Of a stretch of DNA of 64,000 bases, positions 35,701-43,866 are shown in pieces. The notes beneath the pieces are model-generated. The model was not told where the DNA came from, made no database searches, and saw only the letters and a list, made by a program, of their open reading frames with translations. The stretch comes from Pseudorhodoplanes sp. (GTDB taxonomy: Bacteria; Pseudomonadota; Alphaproteobacteria; Rhizobiales; Xanthobacteraceae), in assembly GCA_019187085.1 (NCBI GenBank), contig JABARS010000035.1, positions 1-64,000 of the forward strand. The letters run 5' to 3'. The stretch's first letter is position 1. Every line of letters begins with the position of its first letter. A program made the position numbers and the translations under genes.

Positions 35701-35805
35701 TTACATGGCGGCATACACCGCAACCACTGCGACGATGAGCAACGCACCGCCCGTCCACAGCACGGTCGAAAGGGTGGATTCCGAGGGGGCTTTTTCGATC
35801 GACAT
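35701..35805 (-). CDS. 34-aa single-helix membrane protein
   Basis: ATG at 35805, stop at 35701. The peptide starts MSIEKAPSESTLSTV and continues in one hydrophobic helix (LWTGGALLIVAVVAVYAAM to the end). AGGAG lies six bases upstream of this ATG; an ATG two codons earlier (35811) abuts the AGGAG and is less likely. Codon use is normal for the genome. Unrecognised; the size suggests a regulator or subunit of a membrane complex. Confidence 0.65.
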   Translation of the reverse strand: MSIEKAPSESTLSTVLWTGGALLIVAVVAVYAAM

Positions 35806-35980
35806 GGCCATCTCCTGAGTTGGCTGCGGAATACCGGCTGCTTTGACCCGGGTCCGCCGCCGCTTGAGTTTACTACTTTAGTATAATCGACTTTGGTTCT
35901 AGTTAACACAATCTAAGGTTGTATTTGCTGCGACCAATTGATCCGCAAGATGGCGTTCCACCGCTCCTCCGGAGATCACC

Positions 35981-36667
35981 ATGGCGCTCCTGTCCCCGCT
36001 CGACCTCGTCGCGCTCTCGCTCTTTATCGGCGCGTGGATCTGCTACCACGTCGCCCTCGAATGGACGCGCCACCACAAGCCCGGCCTCAATTCGCGCATG
36101 GACGGCTATCGGGATATCTGGATGATGCGCATGCTCGAGCGCGACGTGCGTATCGTCGACACACAGATCATGGCGTCGCTGCAGAACGGCACGGCCTTCT
36201 TCGCCTCCACGTCGCTGATCGCGGTCGGCGGCTCACTCACGCTGCTGCGTTCGCCCGATGATCTCCTGGCGCTCGCCGCGTCCTTGCCCTTGGGTGTCGA
36301 AATGCCGCGCGCGTTGTGGGAGTTGAAGGCGACCGGGCTGGCGGTGATATTCGTCTATGCGTTCTTCAAGTTCAGCTGGTCGTACCGGCTGTTCAACTAT
36401 GTCGCGATCCTGATCGGCGCGATGCCGCATGCCCGCGACCGCAAGAAGTCTTCCGCCAAGGCCAGCGCTATGCGGGCGGCGCGCCTGTGCACGGTCGCCG
36501 GCCGCCATTTCAACCACGGCCAGCGCGCCTTCTTTTTTGCGCTCGGCTATCTCGGCTGGTTCATCAGTCCGTGGCTGTTCATGGCGGCCACCGCTGCGGT
36601 CGTGATCGTGATGTGGCGGCGACAGTTCGCGTCCGACTCGCTCGATGCCGTCGCGAGGACCGAATAG
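35981..36667 (+). CDS. DUF599 family membrane protein
   Basis: 228 aa with four hydrophobic segments (LDLVALSLFIGAWICYHVALEW; FFASTSLIAVGGSLTLL; LKATGLAVIFVYAFFKFSWSYRLFNYVAILIGAMP; FFFALGYLGWFISPWLFMAATAAVVIVMW). The MDGYRDIWMMRMLERDVRIVDTQIMASLQNG loop identifies DUF599. Unknown function. Its upstream 169-bp gap is AT-rich (TATAAT-like blocks near 35875-35890). Followed by the second intergenic repeat. Confidence 0.85.
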   Translation: MALLSPLDLVALSLFIGAWICYHVALEWTRHHKPGLNSRMDGYRDIWMMRMLERDVRIVDTQIMASLQNGTAFFASTSLIAVGGSLTLLRSPDDLLALAASLPLGVEMPRALWELKATGLAVIFVYAFFKFSWSYRLFNYVAILIGAMPHARDRKKSSAKASAMRAARLCTVAGRHFNHGQRAFFFALGYLGWFISPWLFMAATAAVVIVMWRRQFASDSLDAVARTE

Positions 36668-36674
36668 CCGTCCT

Positions 36675-36776
36675 AAAGCGGGATGAGTTTTCCTTGAATC
36701 GTCATTCCGCTTTAGCGCTTTGTTTAAACATGATCTTTTCCGAAACCCGCTTCGCACTTTTCGGGATCATGCTTTA
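36675..36776. repeat. Hyphomicrobiales-type intergenic hairpin repeat, copy 2
   Basis: Two hairpins as in copy 1. Hairpin A pairs AAAGCGGGATGA (36675-36686) with TCATTCCGCTTT (36702-36713), 11 of 12 matched. Hairpin B pairs CATGATC (36729-36735) with GATCATG (36765-36771), with an inner CCGAAA/TTTCGG pair, and ends in GCTTTA. It lies between DUF599 and a convergent small membrane protein whose stop codon it supplies. Confidence 0.78.
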
Positions 36777-36950
36777 GGCGAGGTGGATCAGGACCGATAC
36801 GACGACCACAAGAAAGACCGCGATGACGGTTCCGCTCGCCAGCAGCGCCGTTTCGATCCACTGCAGCCGTGCTTCCGCGACCTCATCGGCCGCAACGTCC
36901 ATCAACGCATCCATGCCGGCAGCCGGCATCCGCGAATCTACAGACATCAT
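36774..36950 (-). CDS. 58-aa single-helix membrane protein
   Basis: ATGATG at 36950-36945 to TAA at 36774. The peptide has an acidic N-terminal amphipathic part (MDALMDVAADEVAEARLQWIETAL) and a C-terminal transmembrane helix (SGTVIAVFLVVVVSVLIHLA). AAGGGG lies five bases upstream. The TAA stop is part of the repeat's terminal GCTTTA, so the reading frame ends inside the repeat. Unrecognised. Confidence 0.6.
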   Translation of the reverse strand: MMSVDSRMPAAGMDALMDVAADEVAEARLQWIETALLASGTVIAVFLVVVVSVLIHLA

Positions 36951-37092
36951 CCGTACCCCTTCCCCACAACGGCCTTCTTCGGGAGCCGCGGGTACGAGTG
37001 TGGTGCGAACAAGGGTAATATCCGGTTAACGTCGTTCGACGATGGTTCGCCTGCGAATCGTCTTCGTCCTTTTGCGTTGGTCTGTTGCATTC

Positions 37093-37359
37093 ATGTCGCG
37101 CACGTCCGCTGACATCCAGGCGGCCATTCTCGCCCTCGCCTCCGAGCGCGGCCCGGGCGGCACCATCTGCCCGAGCGAGGCGGCGCGCGCTCTAAGCGAC
37201 CGGCATCCCGACCAATGGGCGCCGCTGATGGGCGCGGTGCGCGCCGCTGCCGTTGCACTGGCGGAAAGCGGACACCTCGTCATTTACCGCAAAGGAAAGC
37301 CGGTCGATCCGCGGAATTTTCGTGGCGTATATCGGCTCGGCCTGCCGCGCGTCGACTGA
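37093..37359 (+). CDS. DUF3253 family protein
   Basis: 88 aa winged-helix-like small protein; DUF3253 is recognised by ADIQAAILALASERGPGGTICPSEAARALS and the C-terminal GHLVIYRKGKPVDPRNFRGVYRL. ATG 37093 chosen; an upstream in-frame start at 37042 would add a hydrophobic leader not typical of the family. Unknown role. Confidence 0.85.
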   Translation: MSRTSADIQAAILALASERGPGGTICPSEAARALSDRHPDQWAPLMGAVRAAAVALAESGHLVIYRKGKPVDPRNFRGVYRLGLPRVD

Positions 37360-37398
37360 CCTGTCGACGCCGACAGGCTTCGGACGCCAAATCGCAAC

Positions 37399-38199
37399 TC
37401 AGTTGCGAACCGGGTCCGGGAACAGCTCGGAGGTCCGCCCCGCCAGCCAGTACGCCAGCAACCCGACCCATTCGTGCGAGGCGGTGTCGATCGCGTTCAG
37501 GCCGCCTGCGATCGAACGCGGCATGCCCGGCAGATGCGGCTCGCCGGTCGATATCCAGTCGACGGGATAAGGCTCGACCTCAAATCCGGCGCGGCGAAAC
37601 GCGCCGACCGCACGCGGCATATGATAGCTCGATGTGACGAGCAGCCAGCGTTCGCCTGGCCTGGGCTGCACCAGCGCTTTGGTCATCCACGCATTCTCGG
37701 CGGTGGTGCGGGAATCGCGCTCGAGCAGAATGCGCCCGCGCGCAACGCCGAAATTCTCCCACAGCGGCGTCACGAAATCGGCTTCGCGCGGCCCGCCGAA
37801 TATCGATGCGTTGCCACCGCTGAACACGATCCGCGCATCCGGATAACGCCTGGCGAGCGCGGCGATCTCGGTCATGCGCTCGGCCGAGCCGCCGAGCGCC
37901 ACCACGTGGCGCGCCGCCGAAATCTCCGGCTCGATCGCCCCGCCCAGCACGATGATGCCGTGGGGCGCGCCGCGCGCCGGATCCCAGGCCGGAAAGCGGT
38001 TCTCGAGCGGCACCATCATGAGACTGCCGAGCGGCAACAGGCCCGCAATCGTCATGACGATCACGCTGCCGGCAAGAAGGCGCCGCCCGAATTTCACATA
38101 ACGCGTGAACAGGAGCACGATGCCGATAAGGGCCAGCGCAAACAGGATGTTGGACGGGCGGGTGAAGTACACCAGAAGCTTCGATGTGTAGAAAAACAT
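37399..38199 (-). CDS. YdcF (DUF218) family protein
   Basis: 266 aa with two N-terminal transmembrane segments (IGIVLLFTRYV region and LAGSVIVMTIAGLLPLGSLM) and a DUF218 domain (GIIVLGGAIE, RIVFSGGNAS, ERDSRTTAENAW, LLVTSSYHMPRAVGAFRRAG). E. coli YdcF-type proteins influence envelope or peptidoglycan lipid handling; activity unknown. GGGAGCGGAACGG precedes the ATG. Confidence 0.88.
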   Translation of the reverse strand: MFFYTSKLLVYFTRPSNILFALALIGIVLLFTRYVKFGRRLLAGSVIVMTIAGLLPLGSLMMVPLENRFPAWDPARGAPHGIIVLGGAIEPEISAARHVVALGGSAERMTEIAALARRYPDARIVFSGGNASIFGGPREADFVTPLWENFGVARGRILLERDSRTTAENAWMTKALVQPRPGERWLLVTSSYHMPRAVGAFRRAGFEVEPYPVDWISTGEPHLPGMPRSIAGGLNAIDTASHEWVGLLAYWLAGRTSELFPDPVRN

Positions 38200-38302
38200 C
38201 CGTTCCGCTCCCGTGTCTCAGGCACGCCCGCGGCACGCGCGGCAGAGATCGCCGGCGACCCGCTCCGGCGAAGGGCGCGTGCGAAGAACGCTCGCACCGC
38301 CG

Positions 38303-38995
38303 TCAGTTGTTTTTCTTCCAGTCCTCGTAGCGCTTCTTGGCATCCTCATTGGGCGGATAAAGGCCCGGCAGCGGCACGCCGCGCTCGACCTCCTTGACCA
38401 CCCAGGATTCGTAGCGTTCGTGCTCGGCCCCCTCCTGCGCAACCTGCTCGACGAGGTCCTTAGGGATGACGACTGCGCCATCGTCGTCGGCGACAATCAC
38501 GTCGTCAGGGAAGATCGCGCATCCACCACAGCCGATCGGCTCCTGCCAGCCGACAAAGGTGAGGCCATTGACCGATGCCGGTGCCGCGATCCCCGAACAC
38601 CAGAGCGGCAGGCCGGTAGCCATAACGCCGGCCTTGTCGCGCATGACGCCGTCGGTGATGAGCGCTTTGACGCCGCGCCTGACCATACGCATGCACAGAA
38701 TGTCCCCGAAGATGCCCGCATTCGGCACGCCCATCGCGTCGGCGACCGCGATGCAGCCCTCGGGCATCGCCTCGATCGCCGAGCGGGTGGAGATCGGTTT
38801 GCTCCAGCTTTCTGGCGTGGCAAGGTCCTCGCGCACCGGCACGAAACGCAGCGTAAAGGCCGGACCAACCACGCGGCGCCCGCCCGGCACGAGCGGCATC
38901 GCACCCTGCATCCAGGTGCGCCGGATGCCCTTCTTCAGCAGCATGGTCGTGATCGTGCCGGTGGTCACGTTCTGAAGAATGTCGAGCGCGCTCAT
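38303..38995 (-). CDS. RraA-like / HMG aldolase family protein
   Basis: 230 aa of the RraA-like superfamily (NVTTGTITTML, MQGAMPLVPGGRRVVGPAFTL, GCIAVADAMGV, GVKALITDGVMRD, VIVADDDGAVVIP). The family includes RNase E inhibitors and divalent-metal 4-hydroxy-4-methyl-2-oxoglutarate aldolases; the G-x20-R-D-type motif (TDGVMRD) favours aldolase-like chemistry, so regulator of RNase E is unlikely. The 24-bp gap to the VUT gene suggests a shared transcript. Confidence 0.8.
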   Translation of the reverse strand: MSALDILQNVTTGTITTMLLKKGIRRTWMQGAMPLVPGGRRVVGPAFTLRFVPVREDLATPESWSKPISTRSAIEAMPEGCIAVADAMGVPNAGIFGDILCMRMVRRGVKALITDGVMRDKAGVMATGLPLWCSGIAAPASVNGLTFVGWQEPIGCGGCAIFPDDVIVADDDGAVVIPKDLVEQVAQEGAEHERYESWVVKEVERGVPLPGLYPPNEDAKKRYEDWKKNN

Positions 38996-39019
38996 GAATA
39001 AGCCCCGTTCGCTGTAAAA

Positions 39020-39595
39020 TCAGGCCGCCTTCAGGCCGATGCGCTCGTCGCGCCGTCGCAGCAGCATGACGAACGGAATCGAGAGCACGACCATCCACGC
39101 CTTGCCAACCACCTGGCCCCAGAGGAATTGCAGGGAGCCGAAGGCAAGCCACAGAAACACGATCGAGTCGACCACGAGGCCGACCATGCTGGAGGCGATC
39201 ACCGCTGCGATCAGCCGGCGGCGCGCCAGCGGCGTATAGACTGCAAGATCGGCCAGTTCCGACAAAAGGAACGCGGTTGCCGACGCCACGATCAGCGGCA
39301 TCGGCGCCACGAGACTCGAAAGCCCCGCCCCGATCAGGATCGCCCCCACTGAGGCCCAGACGCCGAGCCTGCGCTGCACGAGGTCGCGCAGGACGAGCGC
39401 CGCCCCGATCATCAGCACGCCCGACGGCGCCATCAAACGCGGCGCGACCGGAATGAGGCACGGACCCTGCGGCACGCATTCGGTGCCGACATGCCCGATC
39501 ATCCAGTTGGCCATCGGCACGGTGAGGCAGAACAGAAAGAAAAACACCGCGCCTTCGATCCAGCGTCGCAACTCAAGACCCGTCATCGTTTCCAT
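39020..39595 (-). CDS. VUT family (YhhQ/DUF165) queuosine-precursor transporter
   Basis: About 191 aa, six hydrophobic segments. The VUT family (YhhQ in E. coli) imports preQ0/preQ1 as queuosine precursors. Signatures: [29 protein letters not shown] and the [12 protein letters not shown] turn. The start at 39595 (METMTGLEL) overlaps the 3' end of queC by 23 bases; ATG 39586 would overlap by 14. The overlap with queC strongly supports a queuosine role. Confidence 0.85.
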   Translation of the reverse strand: METMTGLELRRWIEGAVFFFLFCLTVPMANWMIGHVGTECVPQGPCLIPVAPRLMAPSGVLMIGAALVLRDLVQRRLGVWASVGAILIGAGLSSLVAPMPLIVASATAFLLSELADLAVYTPLARRRLIAAVIASSMVGLVVDSIVFLWLAFGSLQFLWGQVVGKAWMVVLSIPFVMLLRRRDERIGLKAA

Positions 39596-40304
39596 CGATC
39601 CGCCGTTCCATCCACGCCGCCCACCCGGACGCGCGCAGGCGACAGGCCGGGCACTCGCCGCAGCCATAGCCCCAGTCGTGCCGCCGCGAGCGGTCGCCGA
39701 GATAGCAGCTATGGGTCTCCTCGACCACAAGGTCGAGCAGGTTTTTTCCGCCAATCTCGTATGCGAGCGCGAAGGTCGCGGCCTTGTCGATCCACATCAG
39801 CGGGGTGTGCAGCACAAAGCGGCGGTCCATGCCCAGCGTGAGGGCAACCTGCATGGCCTTGACCGTGTTGTCGCGGCAATCGGGATAGCCGGAATAGTCG
39901 GTTTCGCACATGCCGGCCACGAGATGGCGGGCACCGCGCCGGTAGGCGAGCGCGCCTGCAAAGGCGAAGAAAATCAGGTTGCGTCCCGGCACGAAGGTGG
40001 TCGGCACGCCGTCGTCCGCCATTTCGATCGCCACCTCGCGCGTCAGTGCGGTGTCGGAGATCGCGCCGAGCGTCTGCAACGGCAGCACATGGTCGGGGCC
40101 GAGGCGCTGCCCCCAACGCGGCCGCAAGGTCGCGATGCGCTCGCGGATGCGCGGCCGCCCGTCGAGTTCCACCGCGTGACGCTGCCCGTAATCGAAGCCG
40201 ATCGTCTCCACCTGCGCGAAACGGTCGAGCGCCCAGGCGAGACAGACGGTGGAATCCTGTCCGCCGGAAAACAGCACCAGCGCATTCTCGGATGCGAGCG
40301 TCAC
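39573..40304 (-). CDS. queC: 7-cyano-7-deazaguanine synthase QueC
   Basis: 243 aa. PP-loop ATPase motif LFSGGQDST, then the central FVPGRNL and [10 protein letters not shown] segments, and four zinc cysteines near the C-terminus ([14 protein letters not shown]). Converts carboxy-deazaguanine to preQ0 in the queuosine pathway. GTG 40304 is chosen since the next in-frame start is far upstream inside the aldo/keto reductase gene. It overlaps the VUT gene downstream and follows the reductase stop by seven bases. Confidence 0.95.
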   Translation of the reverse strand: MTLASENALVLFSGGQDSTVCLAWALDRFAQVETIGFDYGQRHAVELDGRPRIRERIATLRPRWGQRLGPDHVLPLQTLGAISDTALTREVAIEMADDGVPTTFVPGRNLIFFAFAGALAYRRGARHLVAGMCETDYSGYPDCRDNTVKAMQVALTLGMDRRFVLHTPLMWIDKAATFALAYEIGGKNLLDLVVEETHSCYLGDRSRRHDWGYGCGECPACRLRASGWAAWMERRIDGNDDGS

Positions 40305-40311
40305 GCGCCGG

Positions 40312-41139
40312 TCAATCCCATTTCGGCGACCACGCCCAATCGACGATGCGCCCGCCGGGATGCGCAAGACCGACGATCTCGCGCATCTCGGCCTCCGACA
40401 ACGTGAAATCGAACAGCGCGATATTCTCCGCCAGCCGTTCGACCTTGCTGGTGCGCGGAATGATGGCGACCTCCTGCTGCACGAGCCAGCGGAGCGACAC
40501 CTGTGCAGCGGACTTGCCGTGCGCACGGCCGATGCGCGCGAGCGTGGCATCGCCCTTGGCGTTTCCGCGCGCGATCGGCGAATAAGCAACGACGGCCATC
40601 CCGTGCTTGCGGGTGGCCGCGATCACCTTGGTCTGGTCGAGATAGGGATGGCATTCGATCTGGTTGCAGACCAGACGTTCGCCGGACAGCCGCGTCGCTT
40701 CCTCAAGCAGCGCGACCGTGTAATTCGACACGCCGATATGGCGGGCAAGTCCTTCGCGCTTGACCTCGCACAGGGCCGCGACGGTTTCCCTGAGCGGCAC
40801 GCCCTTGTTCGGCCAATGCAGCAGCAGCAGGTCGATCTCGCCGAGGCGCAGATTGCCGATGCTGTCGCGCACCGACCGCATCAGCGGTCCGGGCGCGAGA
40901 TTGTCGGGCGCGACCTTGGTGACGACGAAAACCTCCTCGCGCCGGATGCCGGAAGCGCGCACACCCTCGCCCACCTCGCGCTCGTTGCCATACAACTGCG
41001 CTGTGTCGAAATGCCGGTAGCCGAGGCGGATCGCCTGATCGACCAGTCGCGTGCATTCGCGGCCGCGCAGTTCCCAGGTGCCGAGCCCGACCAGCGGGAT
41101 CTGCGCGTCCTTCACGGCGACTGCGGGCACGGCCATCAT
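40312..41139 (-). CDS. Aldo/keto reductase
   Basis: 275 aa TIM-barrel oxidoreductase (NADPH). Catalytic tetrad: D and Y in [12 protein letters not shown] in VVTKV, H in LLHWP; the [14 protein letters not shown] strand and C-terminal PRTSKVERL are typical. A 2,5-diketo-gluconate reductase-like enzyme by form; substrate unknown. The start overlaps the XRE gene's stop by four bases (ATGA), so expression is coupled to that regulator. Confidence 0.9.
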   Translation of the reverse strand: MMAVPAVAVKDAQIPLVGLGTWELRGRECTRLVDQAIRLGYRHFDTAQLYGNEREVGEGVRASGIRREEVFVVTKVAPDNLAPGPLMRSVRDSIGNLRLGEIDLLLLHWPNKGVPLRETVAALCEVKREGLARHIGVSNYTVALLEEATRLSGERLVCNQIECHPYLDQTKVIAATRKHGMAVVAYSPIARGNAKGDATLARIGRAHGKSAAQVSLRWLVQQEVAIIPRTSKVERLAENIALFDFTLSEAEMREIVGLAHPGGRIVDWAWSPKWD

Positions 41140-41570
41140 TGGCGCTCCTGTGACGGCGCAAGCACCGAGAAGGCAAGATCGGGCGCCCGCTCGATCAGCT
41201 TGAGTAGCGCGCGGGCCGGGCCGCGCGGGCGGCGCTTGCCCTGCTCCCAATTGCGCACGGTCTCGATCGGCACGCCGATGCGCGCGGCGAACTCCGCCTG
41301 CGTGAGCTTGGTCGCAGCGCGCACGTTGCGCGCATAGGAGGCGTCGCCATCCGGCCTGCGTCCGCGGGGCGGCGGCGGGGCAAGCGCAGCCAGCCGTCCG
41401 GCCAGACGGCTTGCGGGACGCTTCGGCTCCGGCGTCGGGATCGTTTCAGCCGCACGCGACGCCGCGACCGGCTCCGACAGATCGCGTTCGCGCCCGTCGG
41501 CCATGACCTCGACCAGACGGCCGTCGGCCTTGAGCCGAACGCGGCGCGGGACGGGCATTTGCTTGTTCAT
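41136..41570 (-). CDS. XRE family transcriptional regulator
   Basis: 144 aa. A charged N-terminal region (MPVPRRVRLKADGRLVEVMADGRERDLSEPV) and a C-terminal helix-turn-helix (YARNVRAATKLTQAEFAARIGVPIETVRNWEQGKRRPRGPARALLKLIERAP, positions about 78-130) of the type that binds palindromic DNA. Translationally coupled to the aldo/keto reductase downstream. The three hairpins in its upstream gap are candidate self-regulatory sites. Confidence 0.85.
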   Translation of the reverse strand: MNKQMPVPRRVRLKADGRLVEVMADGRERDLSEPVAASRAAETIPTPEPKRPASRLAGRLAALAPPPPRGRRPDGDASYARNVRAATKLTQAEFAARIGVPIETVRNWEQGKRRPRGPARALLKLIERAPDLAFSVLAPSQERQ

Positions 41571-41588
41571 TTAGCCAGTATAGCCGAT

Positions 41589-41646
41589 TCGGCTTTATAA
41601 GCCGATGACCTACAAGGTCATTGACTGAGTAGTTCAGTGAACTACT
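41589..41646 (-). promoter_or_regulatory. Cluster of three palindromes upstream of the XRE gene
   Basis: TCGGCTT-TAT-AAGCCGA (41589-41605, 7-bp arms), ATGACC-TACAA-GGTCAT (41604-41621 region, 6-bp arms) and AGTAGTTCA-G-TGAACTACT (41628-41646, 9-bp arms). The last overlaps the thioesterase stop codon. They occupy the whole 74-bp gap. The first lies 19 bp before the XRE ATG and is the best operator candidate; the last may act as a terminator hairpin for the thioesterase operon. Confidence 0.5.
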
Positions 41647-42067
41647 AACTATTCAATAGATACTTCAATGCTTTATCGCGAACTTCTGTCGGAAGCGTGC
41701 AAGCCCGGCGGATTGCAGTGTCGAGATGCAAGGCTGTCAGCGTCGTCGTGGCCGCGACCGTGCCGCCGTCTTGCAGGCGCATCTCATGGCTGAAGCGCAG
41801 CGCCTTGTCCCGGATTTCAAGCACGCAGGACACGATGCTGACGGTGTCCCCCGCCATGAGCTCTTTCTTGTAGGCAATGCTCTGTTCGACCGCGGCCATG
41901 CCGCGTCCGTTGGCGCGCAGCCAGGCCGGCGTCAGACCGAGCGCGGCGAACAATTGCCAGGTGGCCTCGTCGAACTTGCCGACGTACCACATGACATTCA
42001 TGTGCCCCATATGATCGCACTGCCAGGGATAGATAGTGCCGCGATACGTCAACAGCGGCTCTGTCAC
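41645..42067 (-). CDS. Acyl-CoA thioesterase (4HBT hotdog fold)
   Basis: 140 aa single hotdog domain with the YbgC-type active-site region (IYPWQCDHMGHMNVMWYVGKFDEATWQL, catalytic D in CDHMGHMNV). GTG 42067 has AGGAGGGGGC upstream. Third gene of the operon with isovaleryl-CoA dehydrogenase (11-bp gap) and a PaaI thioesterase; may recycle CoA from short branched acyl-CoAs. Confidence 0.85.
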   Translation of the reverse strand: MTEPLLTYRGTIYPWQCDHMGHMNVMWYVGKFDEATWQLFAALGLTPAWLRANGRGMAAVEQSIAYKKELMAGDTVSIVSCVLEIRDKALRFSHEMRLQDGGTVAATTTLTALHLDTAIRRACTLPTEVRDKALKYLLNS

Positions 42068-42078
42068 GTCGCCCCCTC

Positions 42079-43251
42079 CTATCGCGTCTTCTCGAACAGT
42101 TCGCGTCCGATCAGCATGCGGCGGATTTCGCTCGTCCCCGCCCCGATCTCGTAAAGCTTGGCGTCGCGCAGCAGGCGTCCGGCCGGAAACTCATTGATGT
42201 AACCATTGCCGCCCAGGCACTGGATGGCGTCGAGCGCGATCATCGTCGCCTTCTCCGATGCGAACAGGATCGCGCCGGCGGCATCCTCGCGCGTGGTGCG
42301 CCCCTCGTCGCAAGCGCGCGCGACGGCATAGACATAAGACTTCGCGGCATTCATGCCGACATACATGTCGGCGAGCTTGGCCTGGATGAGCTGGAAGCGC
42401 CCGATCGGCTGGCCGAACTGCTTGCGGTCGTGGACATAGGGGATGACGAGATCGAGACAGGCCTGCATCAGGCCGAGCGGGCCGGCCGAGAGCACGACGC
42501 GCTCGTAATCGAGGCCCGACATCAGCACGTTGACGCCGTTGCCGACCGCGCCCAGCACGTTCTCTTCGGATACTTCGCAATCGGAAAAGACCAGTTCGCC
42601 GGTGTCGGACCCGCGCATGCCGAGCTTGTCGAGCTTCTGGGCGGTGGAAAATCCCTTGAACGTCTTCTCGACGATGAAGGCCGTGATCCCGCGCGCGCCG
42701 GCGGTCGGATCGGTCTTGGCATAGACCACGATGGTCTCGGCCAGCGGGCCGTTCGTGATCCACATCTTGGAACCGTTGAGGATGTAGCGGTCGCCTTTCT
42801 TGTCGGCACGCGTGCGCATCGAAACGACGTCGGATCCCGCGCCCGGCTCCGACATGGCGAGCGCACCGACATGGGCGCCGGAAATCAGCTTGGGCAGGTA
42901 GCGCTTCTTCTGGTCAGCGGTGCCATTGCGCCGGATCTGGTTCACGCACAGGTTCGAGTGCGCGCCATAGGACAGGCCGACCGCTCCCGACGCGCGCGAG
43001 ACCTCCTCCATCGCCACGCAATGCGCGAGATAGCCGAGCCCGCTGCCGCCCAATTCCTCTTCGACCGTGAGGCCGAGGAGACCGAGTTCCCCCATCGCCG
43101 GCCACAGATCGCGCGGGAACGCGTTGCTGCGATCGATCTCGTCGGCGCGCGGCGCGATCTTCTCCTGCGCGAACGCGCTGACCGTCGTCCGCAACATGTC
43201 GAGGTCGGAGCCGAGGCCGAAATCGAAGCCGGACCAGGCATTGGCAATCAT
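42079..43251 (-). CDS. ivd: Isovaleryl-CoA dehydrogenase
   Basis: 390 aa acyl-CoA dehydrogenase (FAD). The body matches IVD closely: [51 protein letters not shown], catalytic-base region [15 protein letters not shown] (the Glu in LDYERV), C-terminal [34 protein letters not shown]. Oxidises isovaleryl-CoA to 3-methylcrotonyl-CoA in leucine breakdown, the step before MccAB, which are encoded elsewhere in the window. ATG 43251 has GGAGG upstream. Member of a three-gene operon facing a TetR gene. Confidence 0.93.
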   Translation of the reverse strand: MIANAWSGFDFGLGSDLDMLRTTVSAFAQEKIAPRADEIDRSNAFPRDLWPAMGELGLLGLTVEEELGGSGLGYLAHCVAMEEVSRASGAVGLSYGAHSNLCVNQIRRNGTADQKKRYLPKLISGAHVGALAMSEPGAGSDVVSMRTRADKKGDRYILNGSKMWITNGPLAETIVVYAKTDPTAGARGITAFIVEKTFKGFSTAQKLDKLGMRGSDTGELVFSDCEVSEENVLGAVGNGVNVLMSGLDYERVVLSAGPLGLMQACLDLVIPYVHDRKQFGQPIGRFQLIQAKLADMYVGMNAAKSYVYAVARACDEGRTTREDAAGAILFASEKATMIALDAIQCLGGNGYINEFPAGRLLRDAKLYEIGAGTSEIRRMLIGRELFEKTR

Positions 43252-43292
43252 GGCGTATCCTCCGGCCGCCCTGCGGCGCTGTTGTCGCGTGC

Positions 43293-43769
43293 TCAATCCG
43301 CCGCGCGGTCCGGCGTTCCTTCCATGCAGATCAGCGTCGCCAGCATTTTCGCGATCGGCTTGCTGCGGCCGCCGGAGACCGCGAAGACCTCGGTGTCCAC
43401 GATGCTCAGCAGACGGCCGCCCCGCACCACCTGCCCGGTCGCCACGAAGCGCTCGCCGACCGCCGGGGCCATCAGATTGATCTTGAACTCCACCGTCAGC
43501 GGCGAGGAGCCGGCCGGCATCAGCGAATACGCCGCAAATCCCGCCGCGGTATCGGCGAGCGCCGCGGTCACCCCGCCATGCAGGAATCCGCGCTGCTGGG
43601 TCAGTTCAGGTTTGAGCGCCACTTCCACGCTGCAGCGGCCGGGCGCCAGCGCCGTGAGCGCCCCGCCGATGAAGCGCATATAATGCTGCCGTGCGAAGCT
43701 CTCGCGGCAACGGCGCTCCCACTCGGGATCGCGCGGGGAAAAGCTCGATTGCGTCGCCGGCTGGTCCAT
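43293..43769 (-). CDS. PaaI family hotdog thioesterase
   Basis: 158 aa with the PaaI hotdog signature ([26 protein letters not shown] plus D). First gene of the operon with ivd (41 bp gap) and divergent from the tetR gene. ATG 43769 gives a normal-length protein; the longer in-frame start at 43838 crosses the operator region and is rejected. Probable acyl-CoA or CoA-ester hydrolase. Confidence 0.87.
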   Translation of the reverse strand: MDQPATQSSFSPRDPEWERRCRESFARQHYMRFIGGALTALAPGRCSVEVALKPELTQQRGFLHGGVTAALADTAAGFAAYSLMPAGSSPLTVEFKINLMAPAVGERFVATGQVVRGGRLLSIVDTEVFAVSGGRSKPIAKMLATLICMEGTPDRAAD

Positions 43770-43780
43770 GACGCTCGCTC

Positions 43781-43817
43781 CATACGTCACCGTATGTTTG
43801 ACATACGGAACCGTATG
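43781..43817. promoter_or_regulatory. Twin palindromic TetR operators
   Basis: CATACG-TCAC-CGTATG (43781-43796) and CATACG-GAAC-CGTATG (43802-43817) are two perfect 6-bp inverted repeats with centres 21 bp apart, two helical turns. They fill the gap between the tetR gene and the thioesterase-ivd operon. TTGACA (43798-43803) overlaps the second operator on the plus strand; on the minus strand TTGACA (43838-43833) sits 17 bases before TACGGT inside the second operator. Confidence 0.8.
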
Positions 43818-43866
43818 GTGGAAAAGAAACCTTGTCAATCACAACCGGGACCCATCAAGGATCGCC

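Noticed and set aside
38303..38995. Annotation as RNase E inhibitor RraA
   Set aside because: The protein is longer than enterobacterial RraA and keeps the metal-aldolase-type motif; RraA-like/HMG aldolase family is safer.
43768..43866. Longer TetR reading frame starting at 43768
   Set aside because: The added 33 residues would be encoded by the operator/promoter DNA and have no family match; ATG 43867 with AAGGA is better.
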